Assembly (NCBI GenBank): GCA_002441265.1
Contig: DJVQ01000030.1
Coordinates: 9,033 to 18,762, forward strand
Direction: 5' to 3'
DNA length: 9,730 bases
Source of the DNA: Syntrophaceae bacterium UBA6252
GTDB lineage: Bacteria; Desulfobacterota; Syntrophia; Syntrophales; UBA6807
Below are positions 1-6,160 of the stretch, piece by piece (the stretch's first letter is position 1; every line of letters begins with the position of its first letter). The notes beneath the pieces were generated by a model. It saw only the letters and a program-made list of their open reading frames with translations. It had not been told where the DNA came from and searched no databases. The position numbers were made by a program, and so were the translations under genes.

Positions 1-110
1 AAAAGCTCCATAGGCAAGGCGCCCGAATCCCGACGAATGAGGCGTACCGATGGTACGTCAAAGGGAGGAGGGAAGAAGGGGCAGCATAGGAACTTTTTAC
101 GAAGCCGTCA
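1..110. repeat. Imperfect palindromic intergenic repeat element (left end cut by window)
   Basis: This stretch looks like one structured non-coding unit. Its centre is a hairpin with 6-bp arms CGTACC (43-48) and GGTACG (52-57) around the loop GAT. The outer parts are imperfect inverted repeats: the left edge starts AAAAGCTCCATAGG, and the right side read in reverse complement starts AAAAAGTTCCTATG. The right end (about 92-110, ACTTTTTACGAAGCCGTCA) runs into the HDAC gene, so that gene's TGA stop (108-110) lies in the element. I recall similar units, with a GACGGCTTCGTAAAAAG-like end and a GACGTAC/GTACGCC core, scattered between genes in Desulfobacterota genomes; that is memory, not a search. 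The left arm appears to continue beyond position 1. It could act as a bidirectional terminator or mRNA 3' stabiliser. No protein in this stretch looks real. Confidence 0.55.
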
Positions 111-848
111 GGTGTTCATCCCTTCGATGAGGGCCATGACATTCGCCCCCAATACCCTGTGGTTGTACCCCCCCTCCAGGATGGCGAAACAGCCCCCCCC
201 GGACTTACGGCTTTTTTCACGGACCATCCGGCCGATTTCCCGGTAGTCTGACGTGAGGAGCAGTCCCCCCCAGTCCGCCTCGTGGTTGTCGAATCCAGCG
301 GAAATGCCGATGATGTCCGCATCCTCGGGAAGGGCGGCCGCCACCTCCTCCAGGTATCCGTCCCGGCCATGGGCGGAAGGATTGAGAATCTTCACGTAGC
401 CGGTGCTTCCAAGGATGTTCACCGTCCCGTCACCGAAGTGGAGGTCGATGTCGAGGACGAAGGCTTTCCGGATCTTTTCCTCCCGTTTCAGCTTCGAGAT
501 GGCGATGGCCATGTTGCTGAAGAAGCAGAATCCCCAGGAACTGTTGAAGGAGGCGTGGTGTCCCGGCGGCCGGATGAGACCGAAAGCGGGTTCCGTAAGC
601 CCCGTCCGGGCCGCCAGGATCGCCCCTCCCGCCGCAAGGGCGGAGATGTCGTAGAGGCCGAGGCGGGCGATATGATCGATGTGGTAGTCGCTGTGGCAGG
701 CGGCGATGTCCTCCCGGGACGCCGGAGAAGGTTCCAGAAAGTCGACCCGGTCCCGGATGACTTCTAGAACGGCCTCCATCCTTCCATCCGCGGCGGCGGG
801 ATCGGAACAGTAAGATTCCAGGAAATCGGGATGATAGATAACCTTCAT
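108..848 (-). CDS. Histone-deacetylase-like zinc amidohydrolase (HDAC/AcuC/AphA superfamily), compact form
   Basis: Predicted cytoplasmic Zn-dependent deacylase of 246 residues that would remove acyl groups from acetyl-lysine, acetylpolyamines or another small amide. The family motifs appear in order: RPPGHH (93-98, the His pair of the charge relay), GFCFFSN (106-112), DIDLHFGDGT (133-142, with zinc ligands Asp135 and His137), AGFDNH (184-189, third zinc ligand Asp187) and LEGGYN (224-229, with transition-state Tyr228). All catalytic residues are therefore kept. It is shorter than the usual 300-375 residues: the segment between the DGT and AGFD motifs is only about 40 residues, and the usual PGTG...N-x-PL block is not recognisable. 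Start: ATG at 848 follows an AGGAGGG-type ribosome site (about 862-868) with a rather long 13-14-nt spacer, and the N-terminus MKVIYHPDF fits the family. It lies 140 nt beyond the exporter operon and has its own candidate promoter. The substrate cannot be told from sequence. Confidence 0.9.
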   Translation of the reverse strand: MKVIYHPDFLESYCSDPAAADGRMEAVLEVIRDRVDFLEPSPASREDIAACHSDYHIDHIARLGLYDISALAAGGAILAARTGLTEPAFGLIRPPGHHASFNSSWGFCFFSNMAIAISKLKREEKIRKAFVLDIDLHFGDGTVNILGSTGYVKILNPSAHGRDGYLEEVAAALPEDADIIGISAGFDNHEADWGGLLLTSDYREIGRMVREKSRKSGGGCFAILEGGYNHRVLGANVMALIEGMNT

Positions 849-887
849 GATCGTAACGGGTCCCTCCTTTCTTTTCGTCGCTTCCGC

Positions 888-917
888 AATCTATCAGTAA
901 AGAGGCGTCCCGGTCAA
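888..917 (-). promoter_or_regulatory. Candidate sigma-70-type promoter for the HDAC-like gene
   Basis: On the minus strand, TTGACC (912-917, 5/6 to the -35 consensus) is followed after 18 nt by TAGATT (888-893, 4/6 to the -10 consensus). This predicts a transcript start near 881 and a leader of about 33 nt that still contains the AGGAGGG ribosome site. It suggests the deacetylase is expressed separately from the exporter operon upstream. Seen by eye only. Confidence 0.4.
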
Positions 918-950
918 CAGAAGGAAACCGCCGGGCCGTGTTCTGAAGGA

Positions 951-986
951 GTCCCCTCCCGAGGCGCTTTCCGGGGAGGCGGGGAC
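951..986 (-). terminator. GC-rich stem-loop just after the exporter operon (weak terminator candidate)
   Basis: Immediately downstream of the permease 2 stop codon (989-991) there are nested inverted repeats: GTCCCC (951-956) with GGGGAC (981-986), or alternatively CCTCCC (955-960) with GGGAGG (974-979). They are competing pairings. No run of U follows the stem in the direction of transcription, so it is not a classical intrinsic terminator. It may be a Rho-assisted pause or a 3' stabilising hairpin. Confidence 0.3.
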
Positions 987-988
987 GA

Positions 989-2110
989 TCAATCCAGCCG
1001 TTTCCTGAAGCGCCGGACCGATCCGATGAAGAGGACCATGCCGATGATGAGAAGGGAGAGATACTGGGGCCACAGCACCTCCAGCCCCACGCCCTTGAGG
1101 AAGATGCCCCGGATGATGATGAGGAAGTACATGAGCGGATTCAGATAGGTGAGCCACTGGACCGGGAGGGGCATGTTGGCCACGGGAAAGACGAACCCGC
1201 TCAGCATGAAGAAGGGCAGGATGAAGAAGAACGTGGTCATCATGGCCTGCTGCTGGGTGGCGGAAATGGTGGAGATGAAAAGACCCGTTCCAAGGGTGCT
1301 GAGGAGAAAGAACAGGGTGGCGATTCCAAGGAGAACGATGCTGCCCTCCAGGGGGATGCCGAACCAGAACACGGCGAAGACGGTGACCACCAGCATCTGG
1401 GTGACGGCGATGACCGTGTAGGGGATGGTCTTTCCCAGGATGAGTTCGAACGGCCGGATCGGCGTGACGATCAACTGCTCCATGGTCCCTCTTTCCTTTT
1501 CCTTGATGATGGCCATGGACGTGAGCAGGAGGGTGAGGATCATGATGAGAAAGGCCACGATTCCGGGAATGTAGAAATTCTGACTGTACAGGTTGGGGTT
1601 GTACCAGGTCCTGACCCGGGCGTCGATGTTCCCGTAATCCATGCGATAGGGGTGGAGTTCCTTGAGAACGAGGCGGTTGAACCGTTCGAGGACGAGCGAG
1701 GTGTAGGCGATGCGGCCGAGGGTCATGTTGCTCATGCTCCCGTCGGCCAGGATCTGGATTTCCGCCGTCTCCCCCTTTCGGATCCGTTCGCTGAAGTCGG
1801 GTCCGATCTTGATCGCCAGGTCCAGCTTGCGGCGGAGCAGCCGGTCCTCCAGCTCCCGGGGGTCGTCGCTCATCTGGACGATCCTGAAGGTCTGGCTTCC
1901 CTCGAAGCGGTCCAGAAGCATCCGGCTCTCCCTCGTTTTCGACTGGTCGACGAATCCCACGGTGATGGTCCGGATGTCCGTCGTGACCACGTATCCGAAA
2001 ACGAGAAGCTGGATCAGGGGGGCGACGACCAGGATCGGCCGGTTCCTCTTGTCCCTGAAGAGCTGGATGAATTCCTTTCTCACCAGTTCCCGGATGCGAA
2101 GCCAGCTCAT
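989..2110 (-). CDS. ABC-2 type exporter permease 2 (YbhR/YhhJ-like)
   Basis: Inner-membrane subunit of 373 residues, the last gene of the exporter operon. Topology is typical of ABC-2 permeases of the ABC2_membrane_3 type: a cytoplasmic N-terminus (RKEFIQLFRDKRNRP, 11-25), one membrane helix at about 25-42, a large periplasmic domain of about 140 residues, then five hydrophobic segments at roughly 182-204, 229-251, 257-281, 290-312 and 348-366. The coupling helix after the second segment carries the family motif KEKERGTMEQLIVTPI (203-218), which meets the ATPase. Start: ATG at 2110, because the N-terminus then aligns with permease 1 and a GGGAGGG ribosome site lies about 10 nt upstream. An in-frame extension to 2272 exists but runs through the permease 1 coding sequence and is out-of-frame-like. 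It starts 2 nt after the stop of permease 1, so the two are translationally coupled and probably heterodimerise. Substrate unknown. Confidence 0.92.
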   Translation of the reverse strand: MSWLRIRELVRKEFIQLFRDKRNRPILVVAPLIQLLVFGYVVTTDIRTITVGFVDQSKTRESRMLLDRFEGSQTFRIVQMSDDPRELEDRLLRRKLDLAIKIGPDFSERIRKGETAEIQILADGSMSNMTLGRIAYTSLVLERFNRLVLKELHPYRMDYGNIDARVRTWYNPNLYSQNFYIPGIVAFLIMILTLLLTSMAIIKEKERGTMEQLIVTPIRPFELILGKTIPYTVIAVTQMLVVTVFAVFWFGIPLEGSIVLLGIATLFFLLSTLGTGLFISTISATQQQAMMTTFFFILPFFMLSGFVFPVANMPLPVQWLTYLNPLMYFLIIIRGIFLKGVGLEVLWPQYLSLLIIGMVLFIGSVRRFRKRLD

Positions 2111-2112
2111 CG

Positions 2113-3246
2113 TCACATGCCCTCCCGCTTGAGGATTCTGAAGGCGGTCGCGAAAAGAAGAAAGGCCATGACGGCGAGGACGGCAAAGCTTGTCCACAGG
2201 TAGGAGAACCCCAGGTTCCTGAGGTAGAGCCCGTTCAGGATGTCGATGAAGTACCGCGCCGGGACGAACCATGTGACCGCCTGGAGGGCTTTCGGCATGT
2301 TCTCGATGGGAAACACGAAATCGGAAAGGAGCAGGGAGGGGAGGTAGGTGACGAGGATCGCCACCTGGTTCGCCACGAGCTGGGACCGGGTGACCACGGA
2401 AATGACGAAGCCGAGGCTGAGCGCGACGGCCAGGTACAGGGAGGCCGCCACGAGAAAGAGCCCGAAGCTTCCCTTGATGACGACGCCGAAGAGAATCTGC
2501 CCCATGAGGATGGCGACGAACACGTCCATCATGGCGATGAGAAAATAGGGGATGGCCTTTCCCGCCAGGAATTCCATCGCGTTGAGTGGGATGGAGAGGA
2601 TGGTTTCCATGGTTCCGTTTTCATATTCCCGGGCGATCACGAGAGAGGTGAGAATGGCGCCGACGATCATGATGATGATGGCGATGATGCCGGGGACGAT
2701 GAATCGCCGGCTTTCCAGTTCCTCGTTGAACCAGACCCGGATCTGGCCTTCCACGGGAGGGTGGATCGATTCCTGGCCGCTCCGGTCGAGAAAGGAGCGC
2801 AGGAGGCCGCTGTTGTAATCGGAAACGATTTTCGTCAGGTACCCCGACGAGATGCCGGCGATGTTGGGGTCGCTCCCGTCGAAGAGGACCTGGATGGGGG
2901 CGTTGCGGTCGGACCGGATGTTTCCGGTGAAATCGGGCGGTATGAGGACGGCCATGGTGGCCATTCCATGGTCCAGGTACCGGGTCACCTCCCGGATGTT
3001 CGGGACGTGCGCGATGACGTCGAAGTAGGGGGAGGCTTCGATCCGCGACAGGAAATCCCGGCTCAGGTCCGTCCGGTCGAAGTCGACCACCACCGTCTTT
3101 ACGTGGTCCACGTCGAGGCTGAGGGCGTATCCGAAGAGGAGGATGAGCAGGAGCGGAATGGCAAAGGCGAGGTAGAGGCTCCTGAAATCCCGGATGAGGT
3201 GGTAGAATTCCTTCCGGGCGACGGCCCGCACTTTCCTCGGGTTCAT
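2113..3246 (-). CDS. ABC-2 type exporter permease 1 (YbhS-like)
   Basis: Inner-membrane subunit of 377 residues and paralogue of the next gene. Layout: short cytoplasmic N-terminus (MNPRKVRAVARKEFYHLIRD), membrane helix at about 23-43, a periplasmic domain of about 140 residues, then helices near 184-204, 232-255, 261-285, 292-314 and 348-369. The coupling motif REYENGTMETILSIPL is at 206-221. In this family the two permeases form the transmembrane dimer driven by the ATPase pair. Start: ATG at 3246 overlaps the ATPase 2 stop as ATGA (3243-3246), the normal arrangement in these operons, and a GGGGGGA purine run lies just upstream. The reading frame stays open to 3570, but that extension is Pro/Arg-rich out-of-frame sequence inside ATPase 2 and was rejected. 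The large periplasmic domain probably contacts the HlyD-type adaptor. Candidate cargoes for the family include drugs, dyes and cations; none can be chosen here. Confidence 0.92.
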   Translation of the reverse strand: MNPRKVRAVARKEFYHLIRDFRSLYLAFAIPLLLILLFGYALSLDVDHVKTVVVDFDRTDLSRDFLSRIEASPYFDVIAHVPNIREVTRYLDHGMATMAVLIPPDFTGNIRSDRNAPIQVLFDGSDPNIAGISSGYLTKIVSDYNSGLLRSFLDRSGQESIHPPVEGQIRVWFNEELESRRFIVPGIIAIIIMIVGAILTSLVIAREYENGTMETILSIPLNAMEFLAGKAIPYFLIAMMDVFVAILMGQILFGVVIKGSFGLFLVAASLYLAVALSLGFVISVVTRSQLVANQVAILVTYLPSLLLSDFVFPIENMPKALQAVTWFVPARYFIDILNGLYLRNLGFSYLWTSFAVLAVMAFLLFATAFRILKREGM

Positions 3247-3998
3247 CGGTCCCCCCGGTCCATGAGCGCGATGAAGGCCTCCGTCAGGGTTCCACCGCTT
3301 TTCCCCGGCAGGGCCGTTTCGACGATCCGGTCCGGCGTGCCCGTTGCCACGAGGCGCCCCTCGCTGATCAGGGCGAGGCGGTCGCAGTGGGTCGCTTCGT
3401 CCATGTAATGGGTCGTGACGAAGACGGTGACCCCGTCCCCGGAGAGCTTCCGGATGAAATCCCAGAAATGGCGGCGGGTCAGGGGATCGACGCCCGACGT
3501 GGGCTCGTCCAGGAAAAGGACCCGGGGGCGGTGGAGCAGGGCGCAGCCGAGGGCCAGCCGCTGCCGCCATCCCGGGGGGAGATCCCCGGTGAGCCGGTTT
3601 TGGACGTCGCCCAGGCGGGTGACCTCGATGGCCCAGTCGGAGCGTTCCTTCCAGGACTCCCGGGGGATGTCGTAGACCCCGAGGTAGAAGCGGATGTTTT
3701 CGAAGGGGGTCATGTCCTCGTAGAGGGAGAACTTCTGGGACATGTAGCCGATGGACTTACGGACCTTCTCGGGCTCCAGGGCGATGTCGTGCCCCGCCAC
3801 GAACCCCTTTCCCGACGTGGGGGTGAGAATCCCGCAGAGCATCCGGATGGTCGTCGATTTTCCCGATCCGTTCGGCCCGAGAAAACCGAAAATTTCCCCT
3901 TTTTCCACAGAGAAGGAAATCCGGTCGACGGCGACGAAGGCGCCGAAGCGTTTTTCCAGGTTTTCCACGGAAACGGTTTCAGTACTGGAAGCGGTCAT
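3243..3998 (-). CDS. ABC exporter ATPase 2 (C-terminal YbhF-half type, non-canonical signature motif)
   Basis: Cytoplasmic nucleotide-binding subunit of 251 residues. Visible motifs: Walker A GPNGSGKST (41-49), Q-loop Gln88, Walker B VLFLDEP (160-166, catalytic Glu165), D-loop SGVDP (168-172) and switch His197 in VTTHYMDE. The signature motif is LPPGWRQR (140-147) instead of LSGGQ. I recall an LP-x-G-(W/F)-(R/K)-Q-R form from the second ATPase half of YbhF/RbbA-like proteins, so this is probably a family trait and not damage. Start: ATG at 3998 overlaps the end of ATPase 1 by 20 nt and has a GGGAG ribosome site 7 nt upstream. The stop overlaps the permease 1 start (ATGA). It should pair with ATPase 1 to drive the two permeases; in E. 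coli YbhF the two halves are one polypeptide. By composite-site logic it contributes the complete Walker/switch set to the active site and the weak signature to the other. Confidence 0.93.
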   Translation of the reverse strand: MTASSTETVSVENLEKRFGAFVAVDRISFSVEKGEIFGFLGPNGSGKSTTIRMLCGILTPTSGKGFVAGHDIALEPEKVRKSIGYMSQKFSLYEDMTPFENIRFYLGVYDIPRESWKERSDWAIEVTRLGDVQNRLTGDLPPGWRQRLALGCALLHRPRVLFLDEPTSGVDPLTRRHFWDFIRKLSGDGVTVFVTTHYMDEATHCDRLALISEGRLVATGTPDRIVETALPGKSGGTLTEAFIALMDRGDR

Positions 3999-4785
3999 GG
4001 GCCAGCTCCCTGTCGGTCTTTTCGATCCGGTCGATCATGGCTTCCTCGAGATTCGGAAACGACCCCCGGATGTCCCCCGGCGTTCCCACGGCGAGAAACT
4101 CCCCCCGGTGCATGAGGGCGAGGACGTCGCATTTTTCCCCTTCGTCGAGGTAGGCCGTGGAAACGAGGATGGTCATCCCCTCCCGTTTCATCTGGAAGAG
4201 GATCTCCCAGAACTCCTGCCTGGAGACGGGATCCACGCCGTTCGTGGGTTCGTCCAGCACGAGGATTTCCGGCTGGTGGACGAGAACGCAGGCGAGGCCG
4301 AGCTTCTGTTTCATCCCTCCGGAGAGGTTCGCCGCCAGGCGGTCGATGAAAGGGTCCAGATTGGAGAACCGGAGGAACCGGTCTTTTCGTTTTTGTCTTT
4401 CCGGGCCGGACACCCCGAAGACGTCGAGGAAAAAATCCATGTTTTCCCCGACGGTCAGGTCCTGGTACAGGCCGAACCGCTGGGGCATGTACCCGATCAA
4501 CCGCTTCACTCCCCGCCGTTCGCTTCGGGTGTCGAGTCCCCCCATAAGAATGCTTCCGGCCCCGGGCCGGATCATGGCGGCGATCATGCGGAGAAGGGAG
4601 GATTTCCCCGCCCCGTCGGACCCGATGAGGCCGAAAATGTCGCCGCGATCGACGGTGAGATGGATGTCCCTGACGGCGGGGAGGGTGCCGTAGGAAAGGG
4701 AAACCCCCTCCACCCGGATCAAGGGGCCGGCGGACGGGAGGGATCCCCCGCTCCCCGCGGGGGGAGGGTCAGCGAAGCCATGCAT
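3979..4785 (-). CDS. ABC exporter ATPase 1 (N-terminal YbhF-half type, switch histidine replaced)
   Basis: Cytoplasmic nucleotide-binding subunit of 268 residues. Motifs: Walker A GSDGAGKSS (55-63, the GxDGAGK variant I recall from YbhF/RbbA-like first halves), Q-loop Gln102, canonical signature LSGGMKQK (154-161), Walker B ILVLDEP (174-180, catalytic Glu179) and D-loop NGVDP (182-186). The switch position reads VSTAYLDE, so Ala211 stands where the H-loop histidine normally is. Start: ATG at 4785 overlaps the HlyD gene by 17 nt and has a GGGGA run about 9 nt upstream. It gives a Pro/Gly/Ser-rich N-terminal tail of about 20 residues before the ATPase fold begins at LIRVEGVSLSYG. A later GTG (4713) is possible but lacks a ribosome site. 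It should heterodimerise with ATPase 2 in the exporter complex at the inner membrane. The missing histidine predicts a poorly hydrolysing site with this subunit's own Walker A. Confidence 0.93.
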   Translation of the reverse strand: MHGFADPPPAGSGGSLPSAGPLIRVEGVSLSYGTLPAVRDIHLTVDRGDIFGLIGSDGAGKSSLLRMIAAMIRPGAGSILMGGLDTRSERRGVKRLIGYMPQRFGLYQDLTVGENMDFFLDVFGVSGPERQKRKDRFLRFSNLDPFIDRLAANLSGGMKQKLGLACVLVHQPEILVLDEPTNGVDPVSRQEFWEILFQMKREGMTILVSTAYLDEGEKCDVLALMHRGEFLAVGTPGDIRGSFPNLEEAMIDRIEKTDRELAHDRFQY

Positions 4786-5779
4786 CGGCGGGCATCCCCG
4801 TTTTCAGTTCCAGCCGCTCGTTGGGAATGGACACCTTGACGAGGTACACGAGCTTGACCCGCTCCTTGCGGGTCTGGATGATCTTGGGTGTGAACTCCCC
4901 CTCCGGCGAGATATAGGAGACGGTTCCCCGGTAGGTCTTTTCGGGAAAGGTGTCGATCTTCACGTCCACAGCCTGGCCGGGATGCACGTTCCCCAGATCC
5001 GTCTCGTTCACGTAGATCTTCAGGTCCACCCGGGAGAGATCGCTTACCGTGAGCACCTCCCTTCCCGTGGTGACCACTTCCCCCGGTTCCACGTTCCGGC
5101 TGGTGACGATCCCCTCGAAGGGGGCGGTGAGGCGGGTGTGGCCGAGCTGGATTTCCGCCAGTCTCCGGGTCGCCTCGAGGGCCTCGATCTGAGCCATGGC
5201 CGCTTGTCGCTCTTCTTCCGTGGCATCGATCTTCTTCAGGCCGCTTTCCGCCTGCCGGAGGGCCGCCCGGCTTTCGGCAAGCCCGGCCATGGCCGTGTCG
5301 TGGTGGCGCTTCATGGCGTCCCTGTCCTGCTCGGAGACGGCCTTGATCTCGAAAAGGGCCTCGTACCGTTCCAGGTTCCGTTTCGCTTCCTCGTATACGG
5401 CCCCGGCGCTTTCCACCGCCGCCCGGGCCCGGTCGATATCCGCGGGGAGGCTCTCTTTCAGCAGCGCGAGTGTCGCTTCGATTTTCGAGAGGGTCTTCCG
5501 GGCCGCTTCCACGTTGGCCGCCGCCTGGTCGAGCGCGGCCTGGTACTCGGAATCGTCGAGCACCGCGAGAAGCGCCCCCGGTTTTACCGCCTGCCCCTCC
5601 GAAACGAGGACGTCCCGGACGATTCCTCTCACCTGGAAGGCGAGCTGGGAATCGGTGGCCTCGATGGTTCCTGAAAAAAAGAGTTCATCCTGCCGATTCT
5701 TTTCTTTCGCCACGTAAACAAAAATCGCCGCCGCCAGAAACAATCCGAAAAACGTGAGGATGATCGCTTTCTTTTTCAT
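4769..5779 (-). CDS. HlyD-family periplasmic adaptor (membrane fusion protein, YbhG-like)
   Basis: First gene of the exporter operon, 336 residues. It has an N-terminal membrane anchor (about 5-23, MKKKAIILTFFGLFLAAAIF), then the first half of the lipoyl-like domain (SGTIEATDSQLAFQVRG, then SEGQAVKPGALLAVLDD at 60-76), a long Ala/Glu/Arg-rich coiled-coil hairpin at about 78-212, the second lipoyl half (LTAPFEGIVTSRNVEPGEVV, 217-236) and a beta-barrel/proximal domain. FTPKIIQTRKERVKLVY (296-312) is a conserved stretch I recall from YbhG-type adaptors. It should bridge the ABC-2 permease to a TolC-like outer-membrane channel, which is not in this window. Start: ATG at 5779 gives a clean anchor sequence; a GGGGG run lies about 11 nt upstream. 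The frame also stays open to a GTG at 5878, but that lies about 4 nt from the predicted transcript start with no ribosome site, so it is less likely. Confidence 0.93.
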   Translation of the reverse strand: MKKKAIILTFFGLFLAAAIFVYVAKEKNRQDELFFSGTIEATDSQLAFQVRGIVRDVLVSEGQAVKPGALLAVLDDSEYQAALDQAAANVEAARKTLSKIEATLALLKESLPADIDRARAAVESAGAVYEEAKRNLERYEALFEIKAVSEQDRDAMKRHHDTAMAGLAESRAALRQAESGLKKIDATEEERQAAMAQIEALEATRRLAEIQLGHTRLTAPFEGIVTSRNVEPGEVVTTGREVLTVSDLSRVDLKIYVNETDLGNVHPGQAVDVKIDTFPEKTYRGTVSYISPEGEFTPKIIQTRKERVKLVYLVKVSIPNERLELKTGMPADAWLR

Positions 5780-5880
5780 TGGCCTGCATTCCCCCGCCGG
5801 TCCGGAATTCCGTCCGTTTTCCTCCCGCAACCGATCCTTTATGGGACCCCCTTCGAACGGTTCCCTCGGGGAGGTCACTT

Positions 5881-5911
5881 TTCAAACGTTTGTATCATAC
5901 AAACGTTTGAA
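5881..5911. promoter_or_regulatory. Perfect 31-bp palindromic operator (TetR-type) on the exporter promoter
   Basis: Two 15-bp arms, TTCAAACGTTTGTAT (5881-5895) and its exact reverse complement (5897-5911), flank a single central C (5896). Each arm contains the 10-bp self-palindrome CAAACGTTTG (5883-5892 and 5900-5909), whose centres are 17 bp apart. A perfect 31-bp palindrome is not expected by chance. Its size and its place over a promoter fit an operator bound by two dimers of a TetR-like repressor, the usual regulator type for YbhGFSR-like exporters. No regulator gene is encoded within the window. The regulator family is inferred. Confidence 0.8.
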
Positions 5912-5917
5912 CGTCAA
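5889..5917 (-). promoter_or_regulatory. Sigma-70-type promoter of the exporter operon, embedded in the operator
   Basis: On the minus strand TTGACG (5912-5917, 5/6) is followed by a 17-nt spacer and TACAAA (5889-5894, 4/6), giving a start near 5882 and a leader of about 100 nt before the HlyD ATG at 5779. The -10 element and nearly all of the spacer lie inside the palindrome, so a bound repressor would block RNA polymerase. An alternative -10, TATGAT, would lack a good -35 at normal spacing. Confidence 0.5.
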
Positions 5918-6160
5918 GGTTCCTTTCCTCGATGCCCGTCCACTGCCCCGTTCCGTTTCGGCTCAACGGGTACCCTGCGCCTTCTTCGAAAGGCGGCCGT
6001 CCACGCCCTCTGCCTCTTCCCGCCATGGCGTGCCCATGGGTCCCGTTTCCCCGGTGAAACGATTTTTATCTGGACTTTTTCGGAAGGGTCGGGCTATAAA
6101 AAAACCCATTTTCATTGACAAAAGACGCTCGGGAACACCCCGGGAAAAGGAGACCGAAAG
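5918..6160. other. Divergent intergenic region with no credible gene
   Basis: About 240 nt separate the exporter promoter from the small secreted-protein gene. Reading frames through it have no ribosome site, no recognisable domain and an Arg/Pro/Ser bias typical of non-coding GC-rich DNA. It holds a promoter candidate at 6071-6100 and a 16-bp near-palindrome at 6045-6060 (arms GTTTC/GAAAC around CCGG, with one mismatched pair). A repressor gene, which might have been expected here, is absent. Confidence 0.6.
6071..6100 (+). promoter_or_regulatory. Candidate promoter for the small secreted protein / receiver gene pair
   Basis: TGGACT (6071-6076, 4/6) and TATAAA (6095-6100, 5/6) are separated by 18 nt. 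The predicted start is near 6107, leaving a leader of about 54 nt that ends with an AAGGAG ribosome site. A TTGACA at 6115-6120 has no matching -10 element at the right distance and was not chosen. Confidence 0.4.

Noticed and set aside
894..2186. Second minus-strand open frame of 430 codons over permease 2
   Set aside because: Same strand, different frame; His/Pro/Arg-rich product typical of out-of-frame GC-rich DNA, while the overlapping frame encodes a clear permease.
4746..4768. GC-rich self-complementary stretch around CCCCGCGGGG in the start of ATPase 1
   Set aside because: It lies in the Pro/Gly-rich coding tail and such runs are expected in GC-rich codons; nothing else suggests a regulatory hairpin.
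3751..4839. Plus-strand open frame of 362 codons across the ATPase genes
   Set aside because: Antisense shadow of well-supported ATPase genes; composition is Pro/Gly/Glu-rich with no domain.
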